From the NCBI GenBank assembly GCA_964410625.1, contig CAYPHY010000005.1, forward strand, positions 1 through 64,000: a stretch of DNA of 64,000 nt, read 5' to 3'. The stretch comes from CAYPHY01 sp964410625 (lineage in GTDB: Bacteria; Chloroflexota; Anaerolineae; Promineifilales; Promineifilaceae). Position numbers and translations under genes: made by a program. Positions 42,107 to 50,848 of this stretch are shown here, in pieces; within the stretch, counting starts at the first letter, position 1, and each line of letters opens with the position of its first letter. Under the pieces are notes generated by a model that was given only the letters and a program-made list of their open reading frames with translations, was not told the origin of the DNA and made no database searches.

Positions 42107-44074
42107 TCACCGATCATACTCTACTGTCACAGCAATCAACTCTAACCCTGGGTCTAACGAGTTGGCCGTCTCCCCAGAAGTATCCACAATATCCAGGGCG
42201 TTCAACCGTCCCTCCTGGCAGGTGGGAGGTAAGTCAATGGTCAGCATGTCGATATATCCGGTCGCGCTCGAATCGCCGCTGAGCGTTCCATCCCACACCT
42301 GCTGGACTTGAGGCGCGGCCGTCACCACATTGCCTGCTGCACGTCCTTCGCGGATGTTCTCTCCTAGCCGCAACTCCGTTTCCAGGGCTGGGGTATCGTT
42401 GCAATGGGCGATGATACGGCCGATCACCACCCCTTCATGCTGCTGCAAACCCTTTCTGGCGTTGATCAGCGCGTAAAGCCGGTAGGCATTGGGGATGAAG
42501 AAGTTCAGCGTGGCTCTAGTCGGATAGCGATTGTCAGGCGTTCCCGCCGCCTGGCTGCGGTAAATCTCGCGCCCAATGCGAAAATCGATCCCTTCAAACG
42601 CCGCCTGTCCCAGCGGAGGGGAGTTGAAATCCATTCCACTGTTGGCGATACTGTCAATTGAAACTGGCTGATAAGCGAGTGAGGCGGGTCCGGCCGCAGT
42701 CTCCGCATCGGCCGCTGTCGCTACTGGCTCATCCGTTTGCCCTTCCTCTACTTCGCCACTGTCTGACGCGATTGCGGTTGGGGCCGTGCCATTCTCCTCG
42801 CGCTGCAAGAGGCCATTGACCAAACCCCAAACCAACGCCAGCACGATCACACCGACAACGGCCGCGCCAATCCAGAGCAGCGGCAACGGCCGCTTCTGGG
42901 TTTGGGCTGGTGCTGGCGGCTGTTCCGCTGTTGTTTGTGGGGGTGGGGTACGGGATATGACCGGCGAGGACGGAGGAGGTGTGGATGGTGTGGGTGTGGA
43001 TGGGGGTGGGGGGTCCGTGGGTTCCACACTTTCCACGACGGTCACCCCTTCTGCCAGCGAGCGATCATATTCAGCAGGGCGTGCGGGTGGGGTGGTCTTT
43101 GAAGGGGGCAGACCTACCAAATCAGCTTCTAAAATCGTCGCGCCTTCGTCCAGGGCTTGTGGCTGTGGCGTGGGCGATTTTGTGTGTGGCAATGTGGTCG
43201 CGGTTGGCGTAGTCGGCGTGGTTGGCGTGGGGGTGCGTAGTGATTGGGTTGAGTCCGGCTCAGAGTCAACCAGTTGGACAACGGCCGCCACCAGTTCGGC
43301 CGCTGACCCATACCGTTGTTCGCGATCCTTGGCCAATGCGCGGCTGATGATCGCTTCCACGTCGGCCGGTAAGTCCGGTTTCAAATCTAGGATGTGGGGG
43401 ACCGGCTCGGTGACGTGCTTCATCATCACCTGCGCCGGTGTATCGGCGCGGAAGGGAGGATTGCCGGTCAGCATCTCGAAGAGGACGATGCCCAGGGAGT
43501 AGATGTCGCTGCGGCCGTCCAGCGCGACCTCGCCGGTCAGTTGCTCTGGACTCATATAGGTCGGCGTGCCAATCCGCGCCCCGGTAATGGTCATCGAACT
43601 GCGCGACAGATGGGCAATGCCAAAATCGGCTAGATAGGCGTCGTCGTACTGGTCGAAGAGGATGTTATCGGGTTTCAGATCACGGTGGACAACGCCTTGC
43701 GCGTGGGCATGTTCCAGAGCCGCGCCGACCCGTCGTAAGATCGGTATGATCTGTTCAATGGAGAATGGATTGGCGCGGATACGTCCCTTTAAGGAGCCGC
43801 CGGTCATCAAGCGCATGACCAGGTAACGCTGTCCCTCCTGTTCACCGAAGTCATAGACTGGCACAATTGCCGGATGGTCGAGCGCGGCGATGGTTTGCGC
43901 TTCCCGTTCAAAGCGGGCGACGAGGTTGGGGTTTTGGGTGAAGGAGTGGGGCAAGACCTTGATCGCCACGTCGCGGCCGAAACGTGGATCATGGGCGCGA
44001 TAGACCGCTGCCATCCCGCCACGGCCTAGTTCGGAAATAATTTCATAACGGCCGATTCTTTCCACTGAGGTCAC
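42107..44074 (-). CDS. PknB-type Ser/Thr kinase with extracytoplasmic domain
   Basis: Membrane-anchored protein kinase. Kinase domain 10-270: GRGGMAAVY, VAIK (K39), catalytic HRDLKPDN (H130-N137), and DFG (150-152). A Pro/Thr-rich juxtamembrane linker (about 275-400) is followed by one transmembrane helix (LLWIGAAVVGVIVLALVWG) and an outer domain of about 225 residues, starting acidic and ending in a beta-rich region. No PASTA repeats. The start is GTG at 44074 after AAGGACGG. The outer domain probably senses an unknown ligand. Confidence 0.93.
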   Translation of the reverse strand: MTSVERIGRYEIISELGRGGMAAVYRAHDPRFGRDVAIKVLPHSFTQNPNLVARFEREAQTIAALDHPAIVPVYDFGEQEGQRYLVMRLMTGGSLKGRIRANPFSIEQIIPILRRVGAALEHAHAQGVVHRDLKPDNILFDQYDDAYLADFGIAHLSRSSMTITGARIGTPTYMSPEQLTGEVALDGRSDIYSLGIVLFEMLTGNPPFRADTPAQVMMKHVTEPVPHILDLKPDLPADVEAIISRALAKDREQRYGSAAELVAAVVQLVDSEPDSTQSLRTPTPTTPTTPTATTLPHTKSPTPQPQALDEGATILEADLVGLPPSKTTPPARPAEYDRSLAEGVTVVESVEPTDPPPPSTPTPSTPPPSSPVISRTPPPQTTAEQPPAPAQTQKRPLPLLWIGAAVVGVIVLALVWGLVNGLLQREENGTAPTAIASDSGEVEEGQTDEPVATAADAETAAGPASLAYQPVSIDSIANSGMDFNSPPLGQAAFEGIDFRIGREIYRSQAAGTPDNRYPTRATLNFFIPNAYRLYALINARKGLQQHEGVVIGRIIAHCNDTPALETELRLGENIREGRAAGNVVTAAPQVQQVWDGTLSGDSSATGYIDMLTIDLPPTCQEGRLNALDIVDTSGETANSLDPGLELIAVTVEYDR

Positions 44075-44394
44075 CCGTCCTTCTACTGCCCCTACTATTT
44101 CAACATCAGAGCATGAGCATCTACAACGTAGAGCGACTCAATCTCCATCTTTGGAGAACTCCTCTAACTCTTTCTCCCATTGGGTAGCTGCTTCATCTAT
44201 GTCGGCCAACAACTTGCCTTCTCAACTGTAAGTGACTGACTTCCAGTTTACACCAAACGGCCGTTTCTCCCAAGTGTGTGATTCTTCATTCCTGCCTTCG
44301 TCCGTCTCTGGTTCTTGCTGTAAAACGCTCGATGTCAGGTTGATAGGCGGCCGATCAACTTCTATGCGGAGCGGCACGACTGGTTGCCAAACTC

Positions 44395-44442
44395 AATTGG
44401 CTCTCTGATTTAGAATATTTCATCAATCTAATAGAGCCAATT
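44395..44442. promoter_or_regulatory. Inverted repeat upstream of pdxS
   Basis: AATTGGCTCT and AGAGCCAATT are perfect 10-bp arms 28 bp apart, with an inner TTAGA/TCTAA pair. The right arm ends 3 bp before the -35 element, a typical operator position. Confidence 0.5.
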
Positions 44443-44445
44443 TCC

Positions 44446-44474
44446 TTGTTTCTCTCCTTGCTGCCCATTAGAAT
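44446..44474 (+). promoter_or_regulatory. Sigma-70-like promoter of pdxS
   Basis: TTGTTT and TAGAAT with 17-bp spacing; start of transcription expected about 34 nt before the ATG at 44515. Confidence 0.5.
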
Positions 44475-44514
44475 AAGAATAGTTACAACATTTGAAGTTA
44501 TTCGGAGGTATCTA

Positions 44515-45429
44515 ATGAGTATGAATGGGCATGGTAGCAATGGACAGGTCGAGAGCGGTAGCGTGACTGTGAAGCGCGGCCTGGCGCAGATGTTGAAGGG
44601 TGGGGTGATCATGGATGTGGTCACGCCGGAACATGCGGTCATTGCCGAAGAGGCAGGGGCGGTGGCGGTGATGGCGTTGGAGCGCGTCCCGGCCGATATT
44701 CGCGCCAATGGTGGCGTGGCTCGCATGTCTGATCCAGGGCTGATCCGCGAGATTATGGCTGCGGTATCCATTCCGGTGATGGCCAAGGCGCGAATCGGGC
44801 ATTTTGTGGAGGCGCAAATCCTGGAAGCGATTGGCGTAGACTATGTGGATGAGAGCGAGGTATTGACCCCGGCCGATGAAGCGTATCATATCAACAAACA
44901 TGATTTTAAGATCCCCTTTGTTTGCGGTTGCCGTAATTTGGGTGAGGCACTGCGGCGTATTGGCGAAGGGGCGGCGATGATCCGCACCAAGGGGGAAGCG
45001 GGAACGGGGGATGTGGTTGAGGCGGTGCGCCATGCACGCACGGTGCTGGGCGATATTCGTCGTTTGCAAATGATGCCCGACGAGGAGCTGATGACCTATG
45101 CTAAGGAGATCGGCGCACCATATGAATTGGTGAAGGAGACGAAGGCGCTCGGCCGTTTGCCGGTGGTCAACTTTGCCGCTGGTGGGATCGCAACCCCGGC
45201 CGACGCGGCGTTGATGATGCAGATCGGCGTGGACGGTGTCTTTGTCGGCTCCGGTATCTTTAAGAGCGGTAACCCGGCCGCTCGCGCTAAGGCGATTGTC
45301 GAAGCCACGACCCATTTCCGCAACCCGGAAATTCTGGCTAAGGTCAGCGAGAACCTCGGCGAGCCAATGGTTGGCATCAACGTCAGCAGCCTGGCCGAAG
45401 GGGAGCAGTTGGCGGTGCGGGGCTGGTAA
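44515..45429 (+). CDS. pdxS: Pyridoxal 5'-phosphate synthase lyase subunit PdxS
   Basis: Makes pyridoxal phosphate from ribose 5-phosphate, glyceraldehyde 3-phosphate and ammonia. About 304 residues. Conserved: GGVIMDVVTPEHAVIAEEAGAVAVMALERVPADIRANGGVARMSDP, the Schiff-base lysine in MAKARIGHFVEAQIL, IRTKGEAGTGDVVEAVRH, and AAGGIATPADAALMMQ...VGSGIF. The ATG at 44515 has GGAGG 7 nt upstream; an earlier frame opening at 44446 lies in the promoter. Paired with pdxT downstream. Confidence 0.97.
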   Translation: MSMNGHGSNGQVESGSVTVKRGLAQMLKGGVIMDVVTPEHAVIAEEAGAVAVMALERVPADIRANGGVARMSDPGLIREIMAAVSIPVMAKARIGHFVEAQILEAIGVDYVDESEVLTPADEAYHINKHDFKIPFVCGCRNLGEALRRIGEGAAMIRTKGEAGTGDVVEAVRHARTVLGDIRRLQMMPDEELMTYAKEIGAPYELVKETKALGRLPVVNFAAGGIATPADAALMMQIGVDGVFVGSGIFKSGNPAARAKAIVEATTHFRNPEILAKVSENLGEPMVGINVSSLAEGEQLAVRGW

Positions 45430-45430
45430 A

Positions 45431-45539
45431 TGGTTATCGGTAAGCCGTGAGCGGATAGAAGATTGGAAACTAGAGATTGGGAGACTGAGAGACTAGGCGA
45501 TAAAAAATCCGATTACTGTTTACCGATTACCGCGCATTG
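45431..45539. repeat. Nested repeat: family A inside family G
   Basis: ATCGGTAAGCCGTGAGCGGAT and ATCCGATTACTGTTTACCG are the outer arms (family G). Between them sit GAGATTGGGAGACTGAGAGA words of family A (about 45462-45500). Confidence 0.85.
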
Positions 45540-45559
45540 CTGACTGAAAAAGGTGACGT

Positions 45560-46153
45560 ATGGCAATCAAAATCGGCGTCCTGGCTTTGCAGGGGGCTTT
45601 TATTGAGCATGTGCAGATTTTGCGCGGGTTGGGTGTGGAGGCAGTGGAAGTGCGGCTGCCACAGGAGCTGGAGGGGTTAGATGGGCTGATCATCCCCGGT
45701 GGCGAAAGCACGACCATTGGCAAACTGGCCGTGCAGTATGGGCTGGTGGAGACACTGCGTGACTTTGCGGCGAACAAGCCGGTCTGGGGTACCTGTGCGG
45801 GGATGATCGTGATGGCGAAAGAGATCGGCCGCGATCAGCCCCTCATTGGTGTGATGGATATTGTGGTCGAACGCAATGCCTTCGGCCGTCAGGTGGATAG
45901 CTTCGTGACGCCGCTCGACGTTCCGGTGCTGAACAATGGGGAAGCGCGGCCGTTTCCAGCGGTGTTTATCCGCGCTCCGCGCCTGGTCGAAGCGTTAGGG
46001 GATGCCGAGGTGATCGCGCGGTTGGAGGACGGCACGGCCGTTGCCGCACAGCAAGGGGAGTGGTTGGTGACCGCCTTCCATCCCGAACTGACCGGCGATC
46101 CTCGCTTTCACGAATACTTTGTGCGCCTGGTGCAGCAGAGAAAAGAAGCGTAA
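45560..46153 (+). CDS. pdxT: Pyridoxal 5'-phosphate synthase glutaminase subunit PdxT
   Basis: Class I glutaminase that supplies ammonia to PdxS. 197 residues with VLALQGAFIEHV, IIPGGESTTIGKL, the catalytic cysteine in WGTCAGMIVMA, the oxyanion region, and the His-Glu pair in TAFHPELTGDPRFHEYF. AAGGTGA precedes the start. Forms the pdxST operon, interrupted only by a nested repeat of 109 bp. Confidence 0.97.
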   Translation: MAIKIGVLALQGAFIEHVQILRGLGVEAVEVRLPQELEGLDGLIIPGGESTTIGKLAVQYGLVETLRDFAANKPVWGTCAGMIVMAKEIGRDQPLIGVMDIVVERNAFGRQVDSFVTPLDVPVLNNGEARPFPAVFIRAPRLVEALGDAEVIARLEDGTAVAAQQGEWLVTAFHPELTGDPRFHEYFVRLVQQRKEA

Positions 46154-46166
46154 CCACGGATTTTTA

Positions 46167-46223
46167 CGGATTAGACGGATAAACGCGGATCTCTTTTTGA
46201 TCCGTGTTTATCCGTCTAATCGT
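46167..46223. terminator. Family F hairpin acting as probable bidirectional terminator
   Basis: CGGATTAGACGGATAAACGC and GTTTATCCGTCTAATCG pair over more than 20 bp around a T-rich loop between convergent pdxT and the FKBP gene, followed by TTTT on the plus strand. Confidence 0.8.
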
Positions 46224-46229
46224 GTTTTC

Positions 46230-47555
46230 CTAAGGCTGCTCGGCCGCGTCTTGCACGTCGAGCAATTCAACATCGAAGATCAACGTTGCGCCGGGGGGGA
46301 TGACACTCCCTGAGCCGAGCGCACCATAACCCAGGTCGGCAGGAATACGTAGCTGGCGTTTGCCACCCACTTTCATCCCTACCAGCCCCTCGTCCCAACC
46401 AGGAATGACCTCGCCATTGCCCAGGGTTAAGGTGAAGGGTTGACCCCTATCCAGCGAACTATCGAACTTCAAGCCGTTGGTTAGCCAGCCGGTGTAGTCA
46501 ACGGTCACAAGCTGGCCTGTTTCCGCTTCCGCCCCATCCCCTTCTTCAATATCGAAGTATTGCAGGCCGGTGTCGGTGGTGGTGTAATCATCCTCATCCA
46601 CCTCAGTGGGGAGAACCAATTCTCCCATTTCCAGCAGTTCGATCTCCATGATCAGTGTCGCGTCGGGTGGGATTCGGCCGCCTCCCTGTTCTCCAAGGGC
46701 CAGTTCAGGGGGAATGACAAGCTGGCGACGGCCGCCGACCTGCATCGTCGAGACGCCTTCGTCCCAACCAGGGAACACAGAGGGATCGGCGTTCAGGTTA
46801 TATTCGAGCGGTTCGCCAAACACTGCGGTAGAGGCCAGGTATTCGCCACTCTCCAACCAGGCCGTGTATTCGATGGTCACGGGCTGCCCTGGTGCAGGCA
46901 TGTCCCCTTCGCCCACTTCGATATCGTAATATTGCAGGCCGCTGTCGGTGGTTTCGTAATCGCTATCAGCCACCTCTGCCGGGACGGGGGGTTCCATGAC
47001 GGTAAGCAGCTCAACATCCATAATGATGGTCGCTCCCGGTGGAATCATCGCCCCTGCGCCCTCGTCGCCAAAGGCCAGATCAGAAGGAATGGTCAGGCGG
47101 GACTTGCCTCCCTCCTTCATCATGCCCACGCCTTCCTTCCAACCGGCGAATAGATCAACATCGGTGAGCGTTGCCGTTACCGGTTGCCCCTGGGTATAGG
47201 TATCGGCAAAGACTGTGCCATCTTCCAGGCTGCCAACAATATGCATAATGACAATATCCCCCTCATTAGGGGTGGGGCCGGTCCCTTCGGTTATCTCGGC
47301 AATTTGCAGCCCACTGGCGGTTTCCGTGGTGGGGCCGGTCGGTTCTTCGGCCGTTGTTGGCGCGGTGACTTCTTCACCCGTGCTGCTTTCTTCTGATTCA
47401 GCCGCTGTCTCTGCCTCAAACTCCGTAGATTCACTGGTTGTTTCCGCTTCTTCGCTCTGCGGGGCAGGCGCGGCTGGCCCGCAGGCCATTAGCAATAAGG
47501 CCAGCACAAGGCTAAGCCAGACGGGCAAAAATGTCCGTTTGATCATCGTTCTCAT
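46230..47555 (-). CDS. Lipoprotein with three tandem FKBP-type peptidyl-prolyl isomerase domains
   Basis: Surface-anchored foldase. Signal peptide with lipobox LLLMAC, an acidic Glu/Thr/Ser linker (about 30-80), then three FKBP domains: about 82-190 (GLQIAEITEGTGPTP ... IMDVELLTV), 208-312 (GLQYYDIEVGEGDMP ... IMEIELLEM) and 328-435 (GLQYFDIEEGDGAEA ... IFDVELLDV). The third is the most canonical (VDYTGWLTNGLKFDSS, GWDEGLVGMKVGGKRQL). GGAG precedes the start. Domains 1 and 2 are more divergent and may be chaperone or binding modules. Confidence 0.92.
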   Translation of the reverse strand: MRTMIKRTFLPVWLSLVLALLLMACGPAAPAPQSEEAETTSESTEFEAETAAESEESSTGEEVTAPTTAEEPTGPTTETASGLQIAEITEGTGPTPNEGDIVIMHIVGSLEDGTVFADTYTQGQPVTATLTDVDLFAGWKEGVGMMKEGGKSRLTIPSDLAFGDEGAGAMIPPGATIIMDVELLTVMEPPVPAEVADSDYETTDSGLQYYDIEVGEGDMPAPGQPVTIEYTAWLESGEYLASTAVFGEPLEYNLNADPSVFPGWDEGVSTMQVGGRRQLVIPPELALGEQGGGRIPPDATLIMEIELLEMGELVLPTEVDEDDYTTTDTGLQYFDIEEGDGAEAETGQLVTVDYTGWLTNGLKFDSSLDRGQPFTLTLGNGEVIPGWDEGLVGMKVGGKRQLRIPADLGYGALGSGSVIPPGATLIFDVELLDVQDAAEQP

Positions 47556-47691
47556 TCTTCGTTCTCTCCAGGCGGTCGATTTTTTGGGGAAGATCGGCCG
47601 ATAGTAATTATATTGGTTGGTATACTAACGCTTGTTATTACTCTTAGGCAAATAACCCAGCAATTTCTTAGAAATCGTTGTTTGAGAGGGT

Positions 47692-47729
47692 TACGCTGAT
47701 GCCGCTGATTAAACGCAGATGACGCGGAT
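47692..47729. repeat. Family F words
   Basis: ACGCTGATGCCGCTGATTAAACGC-type words in the gap between divergent genes. Confidence 0.75.
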
Positions 47730-47795
47730 ACTACTGTTGGTCATTACGTGCCTGGAAATTGTGACAATGTGGGTTTCCGTGTACTATCGGCTGGC

Positions 47796-50219
47796 ATGGC
47801 AGATAGGGAACGGGCCAGGGATAGATTGTGGTTGCGACTGTTGATGGTGGCCGGGTTGCTGCTCTTTTTTGCGCTGGCGGCCGATACCGCGCGGCAAAAG
47901 TCGCCGACGAATGACGAACCAACCCATCTGGCGCGGGCAATCGCCATCTGGCAGCGGGGGGATTTACGGTTGCAGTATGAACACACGCCATTGAGCCACT
48001 GGTTGATTGGCCTGGGCTTGCTGGGTGAACCCACCATCCCACGCATCGAGCAGTTGCCGGGTTGGGCGGCGGGTGATCGGCCGACGTTGGCCGAGGCGTT
48101 GTTTTGGCAGAGCGGGTTGGAGGTGGAACGCGTATTGTTTCTCGGTCGTTTGGGGATCGTCTGGCTGGCGTTGTTGGGTGGGGCAGTTGCGATGTGCTGG
48201 ACGATGATAGCGGCAAGAGATTTATTAAAGATAGGGACGCGGCATGCATTCGCGAATGCCAACGCAGACGAACGCGGACGTCTGCCGCTCGCGTGGTTGC
48301 GGGTGGGGTCTGGCTTGCCAGTGTTAACGGTGGCGACACTGTTTGCCGTTTCGCTCAATTTCCTGGCTTCGGCCGCGCTGGCAACGACGGACACGGCCGC
48401 CGCCGTCACCTATCTGGCCTCTCTGTTTAGCTGGTGGCACTATTGGCAGCGGCCGAGCTGGTCGCGTTGGTTAGCAGCAGGGATTTGCCTGGGGCTGGCG
48501 TTGGCGGCCAAGCTGACCGGGGCGTTGTTGGTCCCACTGTTGTTGCTATTGGGGTTGCTTCATCGCGGAGAAGGTAAGCGGCGGCCGTTGCTCCTTTGGG
48601 CGAGTCTCTTGCCGGTGGCAGGACTGGTTGTCTGGGCGGTTTACGGGTTTGAGTGGGGAGCGTTGTCGGGAAGTACTTTACCTGTCCTTGCGCCGACATA
48701 TTGGCAGAGTTGGCGCGATGTCTTGCGCCACGTGGATGGCGGCCATCCTGCTTATTTCCTGGGCGACATTTCCAGCGAAGGGTGGTGGCTCTACTTTCCG
48801 GTCACGTTCCTGATCAAAACGCCGGTTCCAACGCTGTTGTTGGCTGGTCTGGTACTTGTCTGGGCTATTGCTAATAGAGGGAGAGGGGATAGAGAAAAGT
48901 CACAAAGGCACGAAGGCACAGAAGTTGGGTTGGTCGTGTTTTGTGGATTGGGCGCGGCCGTTGTCTTTGCCGCGGCCATCGTCAGTCGCTTGAATATCGG
49001 CTATCGTCACATCTTGCCGCTGTTGCCGTTGTTATGGGTGATGATTGCCGTTGTGGCCGTTCCCTGGTTGGCGGCGTGGCGCGGCGGCCGTTGGTTGTTG
49101 GCTGTGGCTTTGGGCTGGCTTGTCCTCGGCGGCTTGCGCCAGCATCCCCACCATCTGGCCTACTTTAATGAACTGGTCGGCGGCTCCGCACAGGGGTACC
49201 GTTATTTAAGCGACTCAAATCTCGATTGGGGACAGGATTTGCGGCTCCTGGCTGATTATGCCCGGCAGTATCGAGCAGAGACAGGCGAGGAATTGCTCTA
49301 TGCCTATGGCGGCACGGCCGCCCCCGGCTACTATGGCCTGAATACCGCTTCGTTGTCCGGGCCGGATGGTTTCGGTCTACCCACCTTTGCTGCGGCCAAT
49401 CCTGCGCCGGGACGCTACGCGCTCAGCGCCGGTCAATGGCAGGGGCTGTTGCCGGAAGGGGATTTGTATGATTGGTTTCGCAGGCGGGAAGTCAGCGAAA
49501 CGTTGGGCTATTCGATCCTGATCTATGAAGTGGCACAGCAGGCAGAAGGGGAATGGATCGCCCATTGTCTCTCTCCGGCGCCGTTGCTGGAGGCCGACAC
49601 GGCCGAACGGCTGGTGGGTCAGAGCGGTCTGCGCCATGTTGGCTTCGATTGCCGCCAAAGCTGGGTCTTTCCAGGCCAGGATACGCCAGGGTGGTATATT
49701 CTTCCGCTAGACGAGACAACGAATTGGTTTACAGAGGGAGCAGAGCAGATGGTAGAGCTTGTTTATCGCCACCGGCCGACGGCCGCCGCGCCGGGCTACA
49801 AGGTCTATTACTATCCCGCCAGCGGAGAGCCAGCGGCAGTCTTTCCGGCTGAAGGAATGGCGGATGTGCAGGTAGAGGGAGCGACGGCCGCTTTACCGGC
49901 CGCGATTGGGCCATACCTCTCCTTACAGCGTTATCGCCAGACAGAGGGGGAGTGGTGGGTGCTTTGGGAGGTGCAGACAGCATCGGATGAGCCATTATCC
50001 TTGCTGGCCCATCTGTATCCCGAAGGGGGCAGCACGCCGATTGTGGCCGATGGGTTGGGGTATACGGCTGATCAGTGGCAAGCGGGCGATCAGTTCATCC
50101 AACGCCATCTGTTTGAGGAGGCGGTCGGAGGGCAATATTTGGAAACGGGTGTCTATAACTTTCTAACCCAGGAGCCGGTCGGCCCGCGTGTGCGGCTGTG
50201 GTTTATTACTATTCCTTAA
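47796..50219 (+). CDS. GT39-like membrane glycosyltransferase, copy 3
   Basis: About 807-residue multi-pass protein. First-loop acidic motif SPTNDEPTHLARAIAIW, a second loop EHTPLSHWLIGLGLL, a lumenal LNIGYRHILPLLPLLWV and GYRYLSDSNLDWGQDLR are typical of GT39/phospholipid-mannosyltransferase-like entries. A C-terminal extracytoplasmic beta-rich part follows from about 500. In-frame repeat-like inserts occur at 48240-48280 (AFANANADERG) and 48888-48925 (EKSQRHEGTE). The ATG at 47796 is preferred, with GTG at 47748 possible; neither has a strong Shine-Dalgarno. The 3' end overlaps the convergent neighbour by 11 bp. Confidence 0.82.
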   Translation: MADRERARDRLWLRLLMVAGLLLFFALAADTARQKSPTNDEPTHLARAIAIWQRGDLRLQYEHTPLSHWLIGLGLLGEPTIPRIEQLPGWAAGDRPTLAEALFWQSGLEVERVLFLGRLGIVWLALLGGAVAMCWTMIAARDLLKIGTRHAFANANADERGRLPLAWLRVGSGLPVLTVATLFAVSLNFLASAALATTDTAAAVTYLASLFSWWHYWQRPSWSRWLAAGICLGLALAAKLTGALLVPLLLLLGLLHRGEGKRRPLLLWASLLPVAGLVVWAVYGFEWGALSGSTLPVLAPTYWQSWRDVLRHVDGGHPAYFLGDISSEGWWLYFPVTFLIKTPVPTLLLAGLVLVWAIANRGRGDREKSQRHEGTEVGLVVFCGLGAAVVFAAAIVSRLNIGYRHILPLLPLLWVMIAVVAVPWLAAWRGGRWLLAVALGWLVLGGLRQHPHHLAYFNELVGGSAQGYRYLSDSNLDWGQDLRLLADYARQYRAETGEELLYAYGGTAAPGYYGLNTASLSGPDGFGLPTFAAANPAPGRYALSAGQWQGLLPEGDLYDWFRRREVSETLGYSILIYEVAQQAEGEWIAHCLSPAPLLEADTAERLVGQSGLRHVGFDCRQSWVFPGQDTPGWYILPLDETTNWFTEGAEQMVELVYRHRPTAAAPGYKVYYYPASGEPAAVFPAEGMADVQVEGATAALPAAIGPYLSLQRYRQTEGEWWVLWEVQTASDEPLSLLAHLYPEGGSTPIVADGLGYTADQWQAGDQFIQRHLFEEAVGGQYLETGVYNFLTQEPVGPRVRLWFITIP

Positions 50220-50808
50220 GCCCGATCGGGAGATAGATTAGAGAGGGAGCGTTAACGATGAATTGACTTGTGCCGGGTGCGTCGCCGAATGGGCTGCCAT
50301 CGAGGTTGACCGAATTGCCCGCGCCATAGAGAATCGCCATCCCTGGTTCATCGGGAGCTGTCCAGGTGAAGGAAAAAGTGACCACTCCATCCTCGTCAAC
50401 CTCTTTTGGCTCTGTGTGGGTCAACTCTTCGGTTGGTGTTCCATCGTTCAATATCCAGGGCATGAGTTGCACATCCGTTGCGCCGGGGGGAGGGGCTAGT
50501 TCGCCACCGGTGGCTGAGACATTCAGCCCTCCGGCTACTTCCTGTCCGCCAACTATGCGTAATGTATAAGTGGCCGTTTCGCCGGGGGCAACGGCCGTTG
50601 GCCCATCAATAGAGACGCTGGGGGTTTCGCCGCCGCTGTGGCAGCGGATGCAGGTGAAGCCATTGCCGGAGTTGGGGTTGCCTGATACACCCACACGGCC
50701 GCCGCTGGAAGCCGCCACGACCGCCACACCGACAATACCCACCACGAATAGTGCCAGGAAAAAAACCAATACCAATCGTGTGAGACGAACTTGATTGTTT
50801 GCGCTCAT
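50209..50808 (-). CDS. Choice-of-anchor V domain protein with one heme-c motif
   Basis: 199-residue exported protein. An N-terminal hydrophobic segment (LVLVFFLALFVVGIVGVAVVAA) is followed closely by CIRCHSGG, a single c-type heme attachment motif, then a beta-sandwich (VAPGETATYTLRIVGGQEVAGGLNVSATGGEL ... VTFSFTWTAPDEPGMAILYGAGNSVN). This order fits choice-of-anchor V proteins. Strong GGAGG Shine-Dalgarno. The C terminus (SLIYLPIGLKE) resembles the short sorting-like tails seen in Chloroflexota surface proteins. May carry electrons or anchor to the surface. Confidence 0.82.
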   Translation of the reverse strand: MSANNQVRLTRLVLVFFLALFVVGIVGVAVVAASSGGRVGVSGNPNSGNGFTCIRCHSGGETPSVSIDGPTAVAPGETATYTLRIVGGQEVAGGLNVSATGGELAPPPGATDVQLMPWILNDGTPTEELTHTEPKEVDEDGVVTFSFTWTAPDEPGMAILYGAGNSVNLDGSPFGDAPGTSQFIVNAPSLIYLPIGLKE

Positions 50809-50848
50809 GTTACCTCCATACCGGCGAGCATGATAACATTAACGGTCA

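Larger units (their letters stand above)
44075..44514. other. Divergent intergenic region with gene remnant, inverted repeat and promoter
   Basis: Gap of 440 bp. On the minus strand 44138-44221 reads as a 27-codon acidic helical peptide (LLADIDEAATQWEKEL), possibly an antitoxin-like remnant. A 10-bp inverted repeat (44395-44442) and a promoter (44446-44474) precede pdxS. Confidence 0.5.

Noticed and set aside
44512..45315. A 267-codon minus-strand open frame opposite pdxS
   Set aside because: It is fully antisense to a clearly conserved gene and its translation shows no domain; it results from codon bias.
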